Shown piece by piece: positions 42,860 to 51,153 of a stretch of DNA of 58,353 nt; the first letter of the stretch is position 1, and each line of letters begins with the position of its first letter. Below the pieces are notes generated by a model that was not told the DNA's origin, did not search any database, and saw only the letters and a program-made list of their open reading frames with translations. The DNA is from JAGMCJ01 sp046761005. GTDB lineage: Archaea; Thermoplasmatota; Thermoplasmata; RBG-16-68-12; JAGMCJ01. Made by a program: the position numbers and the translations under genes. Where the stretch lies: NCBI GenBank assembly GCA_046761005.1, contig JBHIFI010000004.1, positions 1 to 58,353 on the forward strand. Direction: 5' to 3'.

Positions 42860-43615
42860 TTAACCGAAGTAGCCGAGGTCCTCCTTCCTCTCTACCTCTT
42901 CCTCCACCTCTTTGAGCTTGGAGGCGATCTGATCGATGTGTTTCGCTCTCTGCTCGAGGTTGCTGAAATCCAAATCTATTTCGAGAATCTTCTGCAATAC
43001 CTCCAGTACTGATTGAGCGCTCTTGGGATCTACAAAATATCCAGATGTCTCCCCCATCAGGCAGACGCATTCCAAGCCGTGAAGCTTTCCTAGACCAAGA
43101 AGAAGACCGCTTGCCCCTACTATTCCTGCACCGGGTTCACCCTTCGGAAAGACGACACCTAGCTTCTTCATATCTGCAACGAGGAAGTTGTGTGTGGCGG
43201 CTCCAATCACTCTAGGTTTGGCCACCATTCTTCCCACACCGTACCCACCGAGGGTGAATATCCTCTTCACCTTCATCTCCAAAAGAACGTTCATCACAAA
43301 ATCAGAGAGATCATACTGACCCTCAGGTGTCAGTCCTTGAAAATCGCCAACGAGTATAATGAGGTCTTCACGTTCAGCATCTCTCTCCACGTAGTGGAGC
43401 TGGTTCCCCACCAATCGTATGATTCCCCCATCCTCGACGACCACCTGCGGAGGAAAGTGCTTTGAGTATATATCTGCAAACTTCTTAGCATGGAGCTCGA
43501 AAAGAAGATGCTCAGCGGCTAGCTTCCCCACATTCCCCACACCCGGCAGACCCTCGATGAATATGGGATTCTTCAGCTCGGGCCTTTCCAGATATTCAAT
43601 CCTTATCTGTTCCAT
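42860..43615 (-). CDS. PAC2-family proteasome assembly chaperone homologue
   Basis: The 251-residue protein belongs to the PAC2 family, whose archaeal members (PbaB type) bind the C-termini of proteasome-related proteins and assist assembly. The motifs are GLPGVGNVGKLAAEHL, LVGDFQGLTPEGQYDLSDF, TLGGYGVGRMV and ASGLLLGLGKLHGLECVCLMGETSGY, with a C-terminal coiled coil (KHIDQIASKLKEVEEEVERKED). It starts at ATG 43615, inside the Nop10 gene (20-base overlap), after an AGGTG ribosome site. Its place after aIF2alpha and Nop10 is common in euryarchaea. Confidence 0.88.
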   Translation of the reverse strand: MEQIRIEYLERPELKNPIFIEGLPGVGNVGKLAAEHLLFELHAKKFADIYSKHFPPQVVVEDGGIIRLVGNQLHYVERDAEREDLIILVGDFQGLTPEGQYDLSDFVMNVLLEMKVKRIFTLGGYGVGRMVAKPRVIGAATHNFLVADMKKLGVVFPKGEPGAGIVGASGLLLGLGKLHGLECVCLMGETSGYFVDPKSAQSVLEVLQKILEIDLDFSNLEQRAKHIDQIASKLKEVEEEVERKEDLGYFG

Positions 43616-43778
43616 TTCCACACCTCTGTGATTTGAGTTGTCTTCTGAATCTGCCATATCTGTCCTCTGGAGAGAATCTAGCCGGTAGGGCCATACCCGT
43701 CGGGGACCCGCATTTTGGACACTTTTCCCCAAGAGTGTAGATATTGCATTCTCTGCACTTTCTGATAAGCGTGCGCAT
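43596..43778 (-). CDS. nop10: Ribosome biogenesis protein Nop10
   Basis: Nop10 is a small scaffold of the H/ACA ribonucleoprotein that pseudouridylates rRNA. The 60-residue product has the zinc ribbon IRKCRECNIYTLGEKCPKCG and the linear rRNA/Cbf5-binding PARFSPEDRYGRFRRQL. It lies between aIF2alpha (2-base gap) and PAC2 (overlapping). Confidence 0.95.
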   Translation of the reverse strand: MRTLIRKCRECNIYTLGEKCPKCGSPTGMALPARFSPEDRYGRFRRQLKSQRCGNGTDKD

Positions 43779-43780
43779 AC

Positions 43781-44560
43781 TTACGCCTTTCTACTGAATT
43801 TTGCCTCTCCGCCAGCCGAGACTATGTAGCGGACGACCTTGTCCACCGTCTTGTTCATCTCCTCCTCTGCGGTCTTGTAATCAGGAGCTTTCACGACTAG
43901 CCTATATCTTGGAGCACCCACGTATTGAATGGAAATCTCTGCCTTCTTGTTCTTTTCCGCCTTGCCCAGGGCTTCACGTATGTGGACAATACCATCGGAA
44001 AGAGGACAGCTGATCTCAAAGAAGCCATCTATGTTCACAAGCGGAGGTTGAATGTTTTCCTTGGCCACCTCGACAAAGGCCCTCACCCAGTTTCCCTTGA
44101 ATCCCTCCTCCTTAAGAGATTTCTCATCGAAGACAACTTCTTCGAAGGCACCATAAAGGCTGCCAAATTTCTCGATGAGGTCGCCTGCGTGCTTTTCCCC
44201 TAGGGTTTTCACATCCATTCCACTACGCTCCGCCACAAGCTCCAATAGCTTGTAAGCCTTCTGCTCATTCTTCCATTGCTGTATCTTCTCCCTCTTCTGG
44301 TGTTCATTTACCTGCTTCAAGGAAAGATCGATGTGACCCTTGGAAGGGTCGACCCTGAGAACCTTGCAGACGACCTTTTGACCCTCACGAATGAAGTCTC
44401 TTATGTACTTAATCCAGCCAGTGGCGACCTCAGCGATGTGAATAAAACCCTCCCTATCCTCGTACTCATCCAAGGAAACGAATGCGCCGAAGTTCTTCAC
44501 ATTCTTTACAGTGCAAACAACGAGTTCACCCTCTTCAGGAAACTCGCATAGTCCTGCCAT
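43781..44560 (-). CDS. aif2a: Translation initiation factor aIF2 subunit alpha
   Basis: This subunit of the heterotrimer brings initiator Met-tRNA to the small subunit. The 259-residue protein has an N-terminal S1/OB domain (GELVVCTVKNVKNFGAFVSL, YIRDFIREGQKVVCKVLRV), a helical domain (about 85-170) and the C-terminal alpha-beta domain that contacts aIF2gamma (ISIQYVGAPRYRLVVKAPDY). ATG 44560 overlaps the S27e stop as TGATG; the longer frame to 44692 antisense-shadows S27e and is rejected. Confidence 0.95.
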   Translation of the reverse strand: MAGLCEFPEEGELVVCTVKNVKNFGAFVSLDEYEDREGFIHIAEVATGWIKYIRDFIREGQKVVCKVLRVDPSKGHIDLSLKQVNEHQKREKIQQWKNEQKAYKLLELVAERSGMDVKTLGEKHAGDLIEKFGSLYGAFEEVVFDEKSLKEEGFKGNWVRAFVEVAKENIQPPLVNIDGFFEISCPLSDGIVHIREALGKAEKNKKAEISIQYVGAPRYRLVVKAPDYKTAEEEMNKTVDKVVRYIVSAGGEAKFSRKA

Positions 44561-44745
44561 CACTCCACGACCTTCACTATTCCTCCCTTTACCTTCGCCT
44601 TCCCTCCCTTGGGATGCACAACAGTAGCACCGCAAACGAGACAGGTAACGACAGTTGATGCATGATCGAAAACGATTTGCTCGTTCCCGCAATCTAAACA
44701 GCGGACTTGGAGAAAATGGCTTTTCGGCTTCGGCAAATCGACCAT
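44560..44745 (-). CDS. rps27e: 30S ribosomal protein S27e (eS27)
   Basis: The 61-residue zinc-ribbon protein has CLDCGNEQIVFDHASTVVTC followed by LVCG, the two CxxC pairs of eS27. It begins one base after the L44e stop and its own stop overlaps aIF2alpha. A longer frame from 44763 would begin inside L44e. Confidence 0.96.
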   Translation of the reverse strand: MVDLPKPKSHFLQVRCLDCGNEQIVFDHASTVVTCLVCGATVVHPKGGKAKVKGGIVKVVE

Positions 44746-44746
44746 C

Positions 44747-45025
44747 TCAGTCCTCCAGCTCAAACTTCTTCACCCTAAAGCATCTCCGGTGATGTGCCTT
44801 ACCGCACTCCTTACAACGGTAGCGAATATAGACGCGTCTGGTTGGCTTCTCCCTTCCTTCGTACTTGGCTCTCGGAAATCCTCCGTAGCCTGCCACGATT
44901 CGCCTGAATCTTCTCTGGCCTTTCTTGAACTCGCTCCTAGGTCTGGTCTTGACCTTCTCTATCTCGAGAGCGGTATGCATGTTGCAGGAAGGACAGAATC
45001 CTCTTATTGTGCGGGGCATTTTCAT
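44747..45025 (-). CDS. rpl44e: 50S ribosomal protein L44e (eL42)
   Basis: The 92-residue large-subunit protein near the E site has the zinc ligands CPSC and CKEC and the basic KGQRRFRRIVAGYGG segment. The start is ATG 45025 (MKMPRTIRGF), the usual N-terminus; ATG 45058 is almost on top of the promoter. The box CTAAATATAA at 45061-45070 drives L44e-S27e-aIF2alpha-Nop10-PAC2-DUF835. Confidence 0.96.
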   Translation of the reverse strand: MKMPRTIRGFCPSCNMHTALEIEKVKTRPRSEFKKGQRRFRRIVAGYGGFPRAKYEGREKPTRRVYIRYRCKECGKAHHRRCFRVKKFELED

Positions 45026-45060
45026 CCTTCTGACCTCGTGAAACGTGCTATACACCAAAC

Positions 45061-45070
45061 TTATATTTAG
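45061..45070 (-). promoter_or_regulatory. TATA box of the L44e operon
   Basis: CTAAATATAA on the minus strand lies about 41 bases before ATG 45025, giving a leader near 15 bases with a GAGGT ribosome site in it. Confidence 0.6.
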
Positions 45071-45206
45071 GATTTGGGCTAGTCGTGTTTGACTGGATTG
45101 ACACTACGATTCACCTGATGTAGGAGATTGCGGGTCTCCACTGAGAGAGAGTAAAAGGCCCGCGTTTTTGATGACCCGAGCGTGCGAATTGGTATGGTCA
45201 AGTAGA

Positions 45207-45245
45207 ATGGCAAAAATTATATATTCGCAATATAATAATTGCCAT
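45207..45245. promoter_or_regulatory. 39-bp imperfect palindrome over a TATA-like promoter
   Basis: ATGGCAA, two bases, ATTATAT form the left arm and ATATAAT, two bases, TTGCCAT the right, each base of the named blocks mirrored exactly about 45226. The inner arms are themselves the TATA-like promoter of the winged-helix gene at 45258, so a dimeric regulator bound here would block it. Self-control is the simplest reading. Confidence 0.65.
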
Positions 45246-45257
45246 GGTGATTAATAA

Positions 45258-45626
45258 ATGCAGGGGGAGATGAGGCTGAGCCGGAGAGACGGTGAGATAA
45301 TCGAGAGGCTCATCTTCACGGGGATGTCCAAGAATCTGGCCAAGACTCTTGTTTTTCTGTCAAAAAGGGATGAAACGACCTCCGTTCAAATAGAGAAAGC
45401 AACCGGACTCAGGCAACCCGAGGTCTCTCTCGCCATGCAGGAGCTGCGTCGAAGAGGATGGGTTACCAAGAGAGACATTAAAAAGGAGGGAAAGGGAAGG
45501 CCAGTTCACGCCTACCGCCTCTCTAGCCCATTCAGCAAAATCATCGCTACAATCAAGAAAGAGGAAGACAAGAAAATCGAGAGAATAGTAAAGAACATGA
45601 ATGAACTGCACTCTCTACTGAAATAG
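45258..45626 (+). CDS. Winged-helix transcriptional regulator (MarR/TrmB-like)
   Basis: The 122-residue protein has a helix-turn-helix, KNLAKTLVFLSKRDETTSVQIEKATGL with recognition helix RQPEVSLAMQELRRRGWV, a basic wing (KKEGKGRPVHAYRL) and a C-terminal coiled-coil helix for dimerisation. It resembles archaeal MarR/TrmB-type regulators without a sensor domain. It lies just after the palindrome and ends exactly at the convergent rpiA stop. Its targets beyond itself are unknown. Confidence 0.83.
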   Translation: MQGEMRLSRRDGEIIERLIFTGMSKNLAKTLVFLSKRDETTSVQIEKATGLRQPEVSLAMQELRRRGWVTKRDIKKEGKGRPVHAYRLSSPFSKIIATIKKEEDKKIERIVKNMNELHSLLK

Positions 45627-46298
45627 CTAGCGCATTTTTTCCACACCCTGCTCGGTTCCCACTAGAACGAGGTTGGCGAGCTTCAAGAAGAGGCCATTCT
45701 CCACAACACCTGGGATGTTGTTCAACTTCCTTTCCAGCCTCTTGGGAGATGCTATCTCCTCGAACTTGGAATCAAGTATGTAGTTTCCATTGTCCGAAAC
45801 GAAGGGTATCTTCTTGCTTCTTCTGAGCCCCACCTGTGCTCCCATCTTCTCAATCTTCTTCATCACCGCACCCCATCCAAATGGAAGAACTTCAACAGGA
45901 ACAGGTGACTTCGACCCTAGCTTCGACACTTGCTTGGACTGATCGATAACGATTATCAGTCTTCTCGAAACGCTGGCGACGATCTTCTCTCGCACGAGGG
46001 CACCACCCATCCCCTTTATGAGATTCAACTTTGGATCGACCTCATCAGCCCCGTCTATTGAAATATCCACTCTTGGATGTTCATTCAGATTAGAAAGGGG
46101 AATCTTGCATTGTCTTGCGAGATTCTCCGTTCCTATGGACGTCGGTATCCCTATGATCCTGAGCCCTCTATCCACCATCCTCCCCAATTTCTTTATGGTA
46201 TAGTGTACAGTGCTGCCTGTCCCGAGACCAACTACCATTCCATCCTTCACAAAATCGCAAGCGGCCTCTCCCGAAAGTCGCTTCAGCCTCTTCATCAT
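45627..46298 (-). CDS. rpiA: Ribose-5-phosphate isomerase A
   Basis: RpiA interconverts ribulose 5-phosphate and ribose 5-phosphate for nucleotide synthesis. The 223-residue enzyme carries VVGLGTGSTVHYTIKKLG, PTSIGTENLARQ, the catalytic DISIDGADEVDPKLNLIKGMGGAL region, VIDQSKQVSKLG and PVEVLPFGWG. ATG 46298 or ATG 46295 may be used; the first overlaps the upstream gene's stop by four bases, linking the two translationally. Confidence 0.96.
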   Translation of the reverse strand: MMKRLKRLSGEAACDFVKDGMVVGLGTGSTVHYTIKKLGRMVDRGLRIIGIPTSIGTENLARQCKIPLSNLNEHPRVDISIDGADEVDPKLNLIKGMGGALVREKIVASVSRRLIIVIDQSKQVSKLGSKSPVPVEVLPFGWGAVMKKIEKMGAQVGLRRSKKIPFVSDNGNYILDSKFEEIASPKRLERKLNNIPGVVENGLFLKLANLVLVGTEQGVEKMR

Positions 46299-46996
46299 AA
46301 ATCCCTCATCTCATCAATCATCCGACAAAGCTCGTCGATGACAAAGTCATTGTATTCCCTCCCTTTATCCGCAGTGGCTTTGGAGGAGTCCCCGCTCACA
46401 CCCTCCTTCCAATATTTCTCGGGATACCTCACGACCATGTATGGAGGAATCCTGCTTTCGCCCTTTGGCCTCTCGGGCTTAACCAGATCAGGACGAATTG
46501 CAAGGACACGAGAGGTCTCCAGAAGTCCGGAATGCCCATTCCCCTCTTCCACCTTGTTGGAGCGGCACAGAATCTCATAATCCGAGACAACCATCACATT
46601 GACATCCCTCTCGTCCACAAGCTTCTTTGCGGCCAGCCGGAGGGCAGCCATGTGAAGGCTTCCCGCATGACCCGAGAGGAGAACAATATTGCTGAATCCG
46701 TTTCTGGCCAGTTCGCACATCACATCATAGGCGAGAGATCTCACTGTGTCAAAACTTATGGATATTGTACCTGGGAAATTCCTGGTGGAGGAGCAGTTTG
46801 CATATTTTATGGGGGGAGCGATGAAAGCTCCCGTTCTCTTCCCGACTTCTGAGGCAACATACTCTGGTTGGATGGAATCCGTGCATAGGGGTAGATGCGG
46901 ACCATGTTCCTCAACAGCCCCGATGGGAACTATGACCACTGGATTCTCTTTCACTCTCTCTCCAAACTCCTTCGAAGTCATTTCATCGAGAAGCAT
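46295..46996 (-). CDS. Creatininase-superfamily hydrolase, ArfB-like
   Basis: The 233-residue enzyme has the dinuclear metal site of the creatininase fold: Glu29-x-His31 and Asp40 in VEEHGPHLPLCTD, His in LLSGHAGSLH, and GHSGLLETS. In archaea this family includes ArfB, the formamide hydrolase acting after GTP cyclohydrolase III in riboflavin and F420 synthesis; other members open creatinine-like amides. ArfB is plausible given co-transcription with rpiA, which serves ribose-phosphate metabolism, but no other flavin gene is near. AAAGGAG lies six bases before ATG 46996. The 237-base gap to 47233 holds no gene that I can support. Confidence 0.8.
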   Translation of the reverse strand: MLLDEMTSKEFGERVKENPVVIVPIGAVEEHGPHLPLCTDSIQPEYVASEVGKRTGAFIAPPIKYANCSSTRNFPGTISISFDTVRSLAYDVMCELARNGFSNIVLLSGHAGSLHMAALRLAAKKLVDERDVNVMVVSDYEILCRSNKVEEGNGHSGLLETSRVLAIRPDLVKPERPKGESRIPPYMVVRYPEKYWKEGVSGDSSKATADKGREYNDFVIDELCRMIDEMRDL

Positions 46997-47233
46997 TATT
47001 CTCCTTTAGGCTAATCGCGAGAACCCAAAAAAAGCTTGGGGTGAGTAACAACGGGACCTCGCTCATTCACTTGAGAAGATTAGGACATGAACCTGAAACG
47101 AAGTGGGCATGAGCATCTCTTTGTAGAGGTACGATGTGGAACTGAGAGCCATAAGAGTCATATGAGAGTATGTGATGATGTGGGATGTCATAGTGATCTC
47201 ATGATTAAGAAACGAATCTACATGTGATGTCGA

Positions 47234-47908
47234 ATGAGGGTTGCTTCGCTGTTCTCAGGCGGGAAGGACTCAACCTATGCCCTCTTCCTAGCCCAGCAAA
47301 TGGGATGGAGCGTGAAGGCACTAGTAACGATAGTTCCAGAAAGAGACTCGATGATGTTCCACTTTCCGAATATAGAACTCACTGAGCTTCACTCAGCTGC
47401 TCTGGGCATTCCTCTGGTCTCAAGAAAAACGGAATCAAGGGAGGAGCTCGATGTTCTGGAAGAGGTTCTCAACCATTTGGATATCGAAGGTCTTGTGGTA
47501 GGTGCTATCGCATCTGACTACCAGCACACTAGAATAAACGAGATATGCCACAGGATTGGTTTGAGGACATTCGCTCCTATTTGGAGAAAGTCTCAGGAGG
47601 TCGTTCTTCGCGATGAAATCGATGCTGGGTTCGAAATCCTCGTGGTCGGAGTTTCTGCGGAGGGATTGACAGATGAATGGCTCGGAAAGAGGTTGGCGGG
47701 GAACAATCTCGAGAAGCTCATTGCTCTCAGCAAGGAGACACGTTTCAACGTGTCCGGAGAAGGGGGGGAATACGAAACTCTGGTTCTTGACGGACCTAAT
47801 TTCCGAAAAAGAATACAGATAATGGCTGCCACCCCTGAGTGGGATGGAAAAAGTGGCATGTATGTTGTGCATAAAGCGTCCCTTAGGAAAAAAACCAATC
47901 TTATTTAG
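47234..47908 (+). CDS. dph6: Diphthine-ammonia ligase Dph6
   Basis: Dph6 amidates diphthine on EF-2 to make diphthamide, the last step of that modification. The 224-residue protein has the ATP pyrophosphatase loop SLFSGGKDSTYAL, HTRINEICHRIGLRTFAPIW, DEIDAGFEILVVGVSAEGL and the GEGGEYETLVLDGPNF block characteristic of the family. It starts at ATG 47234. EF-2 with its target His is at 7198-9396. The M14 peptidase promoter overlaps its stop codon. Confidence 0.93.
   Translation: MRVASLFSGGKDSTYALFLAQQMGWSVKALVTIVPERDSMMFHFPNIELTELHSAALGIPLVSRKTESREELDVLEEVLNHLDIEGLVVGAIASDYQHTRINEICHRIGLRTFAPIWRKSQEVVLRDEIDAGFEILVVGVSAEGLTDEWLGKRLAGNNLEKLIALSKETRFNVSGEGGEYETLVLDGPNFRKRIQIMAATPEWDGKSGMYVVHKASLRKKTNLI
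47901..47908 (+). promoter_or_regulatory. TATA box of the M14 peptidase gene
   Basis: TTATTTAG overlaps the dph6 stop codon and lies about 37 bases before ATG 47942, leaving a leader of roughly 10 bases. This supports 47942 over the frame beginning at 47909. Confidence 0.5.
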
Positions 47909-47941
47909 GTGGGTGTCAATACCCTCCACAGGGCCATACAA

Positions 47942-50701
47942 ATGAAGTCAACATGTCCACTAATCCTCACCCTGCTACTTCTCCTCATAACCGCCTCAGG
48001 TTCACCTGCCATTACTCCTGAGAGGGAGACAAAGAGCCTCTCCCCCTTGCTCGAACCAGCGTCTTCCCAGCCGGTGGACACAAAGGATGGTGTGACGGAC
48101 TACCATACATACACCGAAGTGGTTGTCGAACTCAATCAGGTAGTTAGTGACCATTCATCCATAGTCGCCCTCACCTCGATAGGCAATACATACCAGGGAA
48201 GAGGCATATGGGCGCTGAAGATATCTGACAATCCACAGATCGAGGAAGATGAGCCAGAGGTCTACTTCAACTGCTTGCATCACGCCAGGGAATGGCTGGC
48301 AACGGAGGTCTGTCTCTACATCATCAAGACACTAACAGGTGGATATGGAGTCAATCAAACGATAACGGATATTGTGGACCAGAGGCAAGTCTGGATAATT
48401 CCCATGGTCAACCCAGATGGAAGAGCCTTTGATGGTGGTGATGACCCCCGGTCTTACACGAATTGGAGAAAAAATCGATCTCCAAACTGGGATGGCACGT
48501 TTGGAACCGATCTAAACAGGAACTATGACTATATGTGGGGCGGGGCGGGAGCCAGCGATCAACCAAGATCGCAAACCTACAGAGGTCCTGGGCCGTTTTC
48601 CGAAACTGAGAGTAGCAGCATAAGGGATTTCGTCGCGCAGCACAACTTCGTTTTTTCCATCTCCTATCACTCCTTTTCCCAGCTCATTCTCTACCCATGG
48701 GGTAATACCGTGAACACCACTGAGGATAATCTCCTCTTTTCCACTCTTGCCAATGAGATGTCGAACAGGATCACGAACAAGGCTGGTTCAGCCCATCCCG
48801 GATACACTCCCCAGAAGGGCAGCGATCTCTACATCACATCGGGAACGGATGATGATTGGCTCTATGCAGAGATGGGAATCTACGCCTTCACAATTGAGTT
48901 GTATCCAGATCAAAGGGATATAAGTCTAGCGCTTTGGCCCCCGTACAACCGCTTTCATCCGAGAGAGGATAAGATACTTCCTGTCTGTGAGGATAACATA
49001 GGAGCCGCGCTCTATCTCCTCGAGATAGCGGATAATCCTTTCCAGGTTATTGATCACGTATCCCTGTCAACGACTGAGGAGAGATCGACAATCCCGAGAG
49101 GGCAATGGGGGAATTTCGATGTCACCGTCCTCAATGACGGAAAGAACGCCGATGTTTATGACTTGACATCTTCTCACATATCCAATTGGCTCATCGCGTT
49201 GGACAAGAATCAAGTGACCCTTTCGCCGAATCGAAGTTCTCAACTGTCCCTGAGCGTCCAAGTCCCCCACTGGGCGGCTCCTGGGAAGCACTATATCTGG
49301 GTGAATGCCACGTCCACAGTTTATCCAGGAGTATCCGATTCCATCAGGCTCGAGGTCAATGTTCCCTATTACCACGATGTCGGTGTAGTTCAGATGGGAT
49401 ATTTTGACCACGGAGAGATCTATCCCATGGGAAACTACTCGTTCACATCGGTCATCGAGAACTCCGGTGAGAGCCCCGAGTTTCCCTTCGACACATCTGT
49501 GGAAATCAGGAGATTAGGACCCCCGATTCCACAGGTGATGCTGACGGAGGGAGCGGAATCAGTGAATCCGTCATGGACCGTCATAGACTATGACGGGACT
49601 GGATCGAACAATGAATGGCATAGGGTATCAACGCAATCTCACAACGGTAGCTACAGCTGGTGGATAGGAAACGACGCCACAGGAAGATACTCCAACAGAG
49701 CCTACCAGATACTGATGTCTCCGCCCTTCAGCCTCGAGGGAGCCACGCGGGCCACCCTCCACTTCTATCAGAAGCTCAAGACGGAGGAAGGCTACGACTT
49801 CGCGGCCATCGATGTCGGGTTGGGCGGTACTTGGAAGGTCCTCGCTAGCTACAGCGGCCCTGTATCCTTCTTTTTCCAGAAATTCACCTTCGATATCTCC
49901 GATTTCATTGACGAGAAAGATATTCAGATTAGGTTCAGATTCTCCTCCGACGAGGGTATCACTGATGCTGGATGGTACCTAGACGACATAGTCGTGATAG
50001 GGGAGTTCCCTCAAGAGGTCGTGATTTATGGACCTGAAATCAGAATAGGCTCGACGATTCTCAACCCTGGCGAGGTTGAGACCATTGACTGGATATACAA
50101 GTTCAGAGAGGGTGGTACCTTCAAAATAGTGGCGCAGACCCTACTGTCCACCGATCAGAACGTAGAGAATAACCAGGCCCATGTAGTCATCGCGATTGAC
50201 CCATCCAAATACAGAATCCCCCTGAAGGAGGGTTGGAATCTCATATCCCTCCCCTTGGTCCCCGCCTCAAACGACCTGTCCACGATTCTTTCGCCCATAT
50301 CAGGGAAATACACTGTTGTGAGATACTACTGCTCAAATTCCATCGCCGACCCATGGAAGGAGTACAGCCCTTGGAAGAGATACTTTGATCTCGGTGAGGC
50401 GAACGAGACTATGGCGCTTTGGATTGAGGCGTCCGAGGATGTGGACTTCGACTTACAGGGAACTGTAGCTCCCGCCACAACGATACGCATGTTCGCAGGC
50501 TGGAACTTCGTCGGATATTCCTCACTCACAGAGAGGAGGGTTTCGGATGCCCTCGCTGGCTTGCCAGTGGTCAAGGTTCAGACGTATGATTCTTCTCCAC
50601 CCTTCTATCTGAGAGAGATGAGCCCCAATGAGTATTTCCGAACAGGATCGGGCTACTGGCTTCTGGTCTCACAAGATGTTGACTGGATTGTCTATCCCTA
50701 G
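47942..50701 (+). CDS. Exported M14-family zinc carboxypeptidase
   Basis: This 919-residue secreted carboxypeptidase has a signal sequence (MKSTCPLILTLLLLLITAS) and an M14 domain (about 55-370). Zinc ligands are His114 and Glu117 in HHAREW and His243 in YHSFSQLILYPWG; the catalytic base is Glu319 in FTIELYPDQ; substrate-binding segments are VNPDGRAFDGG and TDLNRNYDYMWG. A NEW3/CARDB-like domain (about 380-475), a CARDB segment, a MAM-like domain ending in GWYLDDIVVIG (about 560-700) and a terminal GWNLISLPLVP domain follow. It has no C-terminal membrane helix, so it may be released or bound by its last domain. It would trim peptides produced by the subtilase and M6 protease. Confidence 0.9.
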   Translation: MKSTCPLILTLLLLLITASGSPAITPERETKSLSPLLEPASSQPVDTKDGVTDYHTYTEVVVELNQVVSDHSSIVALTSIGNTYQGRGIWALKISDNPQIEEDEPEVYFNCLHHAREWLATEVCLYIIKTLTGGYGVNQTITDIVDQRQVWIIPMVNPDGRAFDGGDDPRSYTNWRKNRSPNWDGTFGTDLNRNYDYMWGGAGASDQPRSQTYRGPGPFSETESSSIRDFVAQHNFVFSISYHSFSQLILYPWGNTVNTTEDNLLFSTLANEMSNRITNKAGSAHPGYTPQKGSDLYITSGTDDDWLYAEMGIYAFTIELYPDQRDISLALWPPYNRFHPREDKILPVCEDNIGAALYLLEIADNPFQVIDHVSLSTTEERSTIPRGQWGNFDVTVLNDGKNADVYDLTSSHISNWLIALDKNQVTLSPNRSSQLSLSVQVPHWAAPGKHYIWVNATSTVYPGVSDSIRLEVNVPYYHDVGVVQMGYFDHGEIYPMGNYSFTSVIENSGESPEFPFDTSVEIRRLGPPIPQVMLTEGAESVNPSWTVIDYDGTGSNNEWHRVSTQSHNGSYSWWIGNDATGRYSNRAYQILMSPPFSLEGATRATLHFYQKLKTEEGYDFAAIDVGLGGTWKVLASYSGPVSFFFQKFTFDISDFIDEKDIQIRFRFSSDEGITDAGWYLDDIVVIGEFPQEVVIYGPEIRIGSTILNPGEVETIDWIYKFREGGTFKIVAQTLLSTDQNVENNQAHVVIAIDPSKYRIPLKEGWNLISLPLVPASNDLSTILSPISGKYTVVRYYCSNSIADPWKEYSPWKRYFDLGEANETMALWIEASEDVDFDLQGTVAPATTIRMFAGWNFVGYSSLTERRVSDALAGLPVVKVQTYDSSPPFYLREMSPNEYFRTGSGYWLLVSQDVDWIVYP

Positions 50702-50850
50702 GTCCATTCACTCCGGACAGATGCTGTTGAGGCTCTCAAAAAGGAGTTCTGAGTGCCCCCAGATTCCACTCGAAGGGGACTTGGCGCTGATGAGCTGAAA
50801 AACCACATTGCCAATACGAAGAGTTGGATACCTCAAAGAGAGGAGCGAAA

Positions 50851-50923
50851 TGGGCCCGCCCAGATTTGAACTGGAGTCACTAGGTCCCGAACCTAGAAGG
50901 ATACCAAGCTACCCCACGGGCCC
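50851..50923 (-). tRNA. tRNA-Pro (anticodon CGG)
   Basis: On the minus strand the acceptor GGGCCCG pairs with CGGGCCC; the anticodon stem CTAGG/CCTAG closes TTCGGGA with anticodon CGG; the T loop is TTCAAAT. The discriminator is A and no CCA is encoded. TAAAATG about 25 bases upstream serves as promoter. The flanks 50702-50850 and 50924-51122 show no gene. Confidence 0.95.
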
Positions 50924-51122
50924 TCTTTATCTGTATTCCTTTTCAGCATTTTATTCTTTCTTGGCTCTCATTCTCGATTGGGAGAAACAATGGGCATTCT
51001 TTCCGAACTGGCGAGTGGCGGAATAGAGTTGTTCTTTGCGTTACAAGAGACACCAGACGCCTATTGGGTAAGTCTTGGCGGTAGAAGGAGTTCGTTGATT
51101 GCCGATGGTTATTTCGACAATC

Positions 51123-51130
51123 TTATATAG
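51123..51130 (+). promoter_or_regulatory. TATA box of the mevalonate cluster
   Basis: TTATATAG is centred 27 bases before ATG 51154, so the regulator at the head of the cluster is translated from a leaderless mRNA. Confidence 0.65.
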
Positions 51131-51153
51131 GGGGATATTCTACCCACCTCCCA

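Noticed and set aside
42834..43070. N-terminal extension of the DUF835 protein
   Set aside because: It lies inside the PAC2 gene in another frame and has unnatural Arg/Gly-rich composition.
45100..45206. C/D-box-like motifs (CTGATG, CTGA, TGATGA) and a GCGGG/CCCGC hairpin upstream of the winged-helix gene
   Set aside because: The boxes are not in a complete C-D'-C'-D order, and no terminal stem brings the ends together.
50702..50850. TGATGA followed by CTGA before tRNA-Pro, considered as a C/D small RNA
   Set aside because: The two boxes are adjacent with no guide sequence between them.
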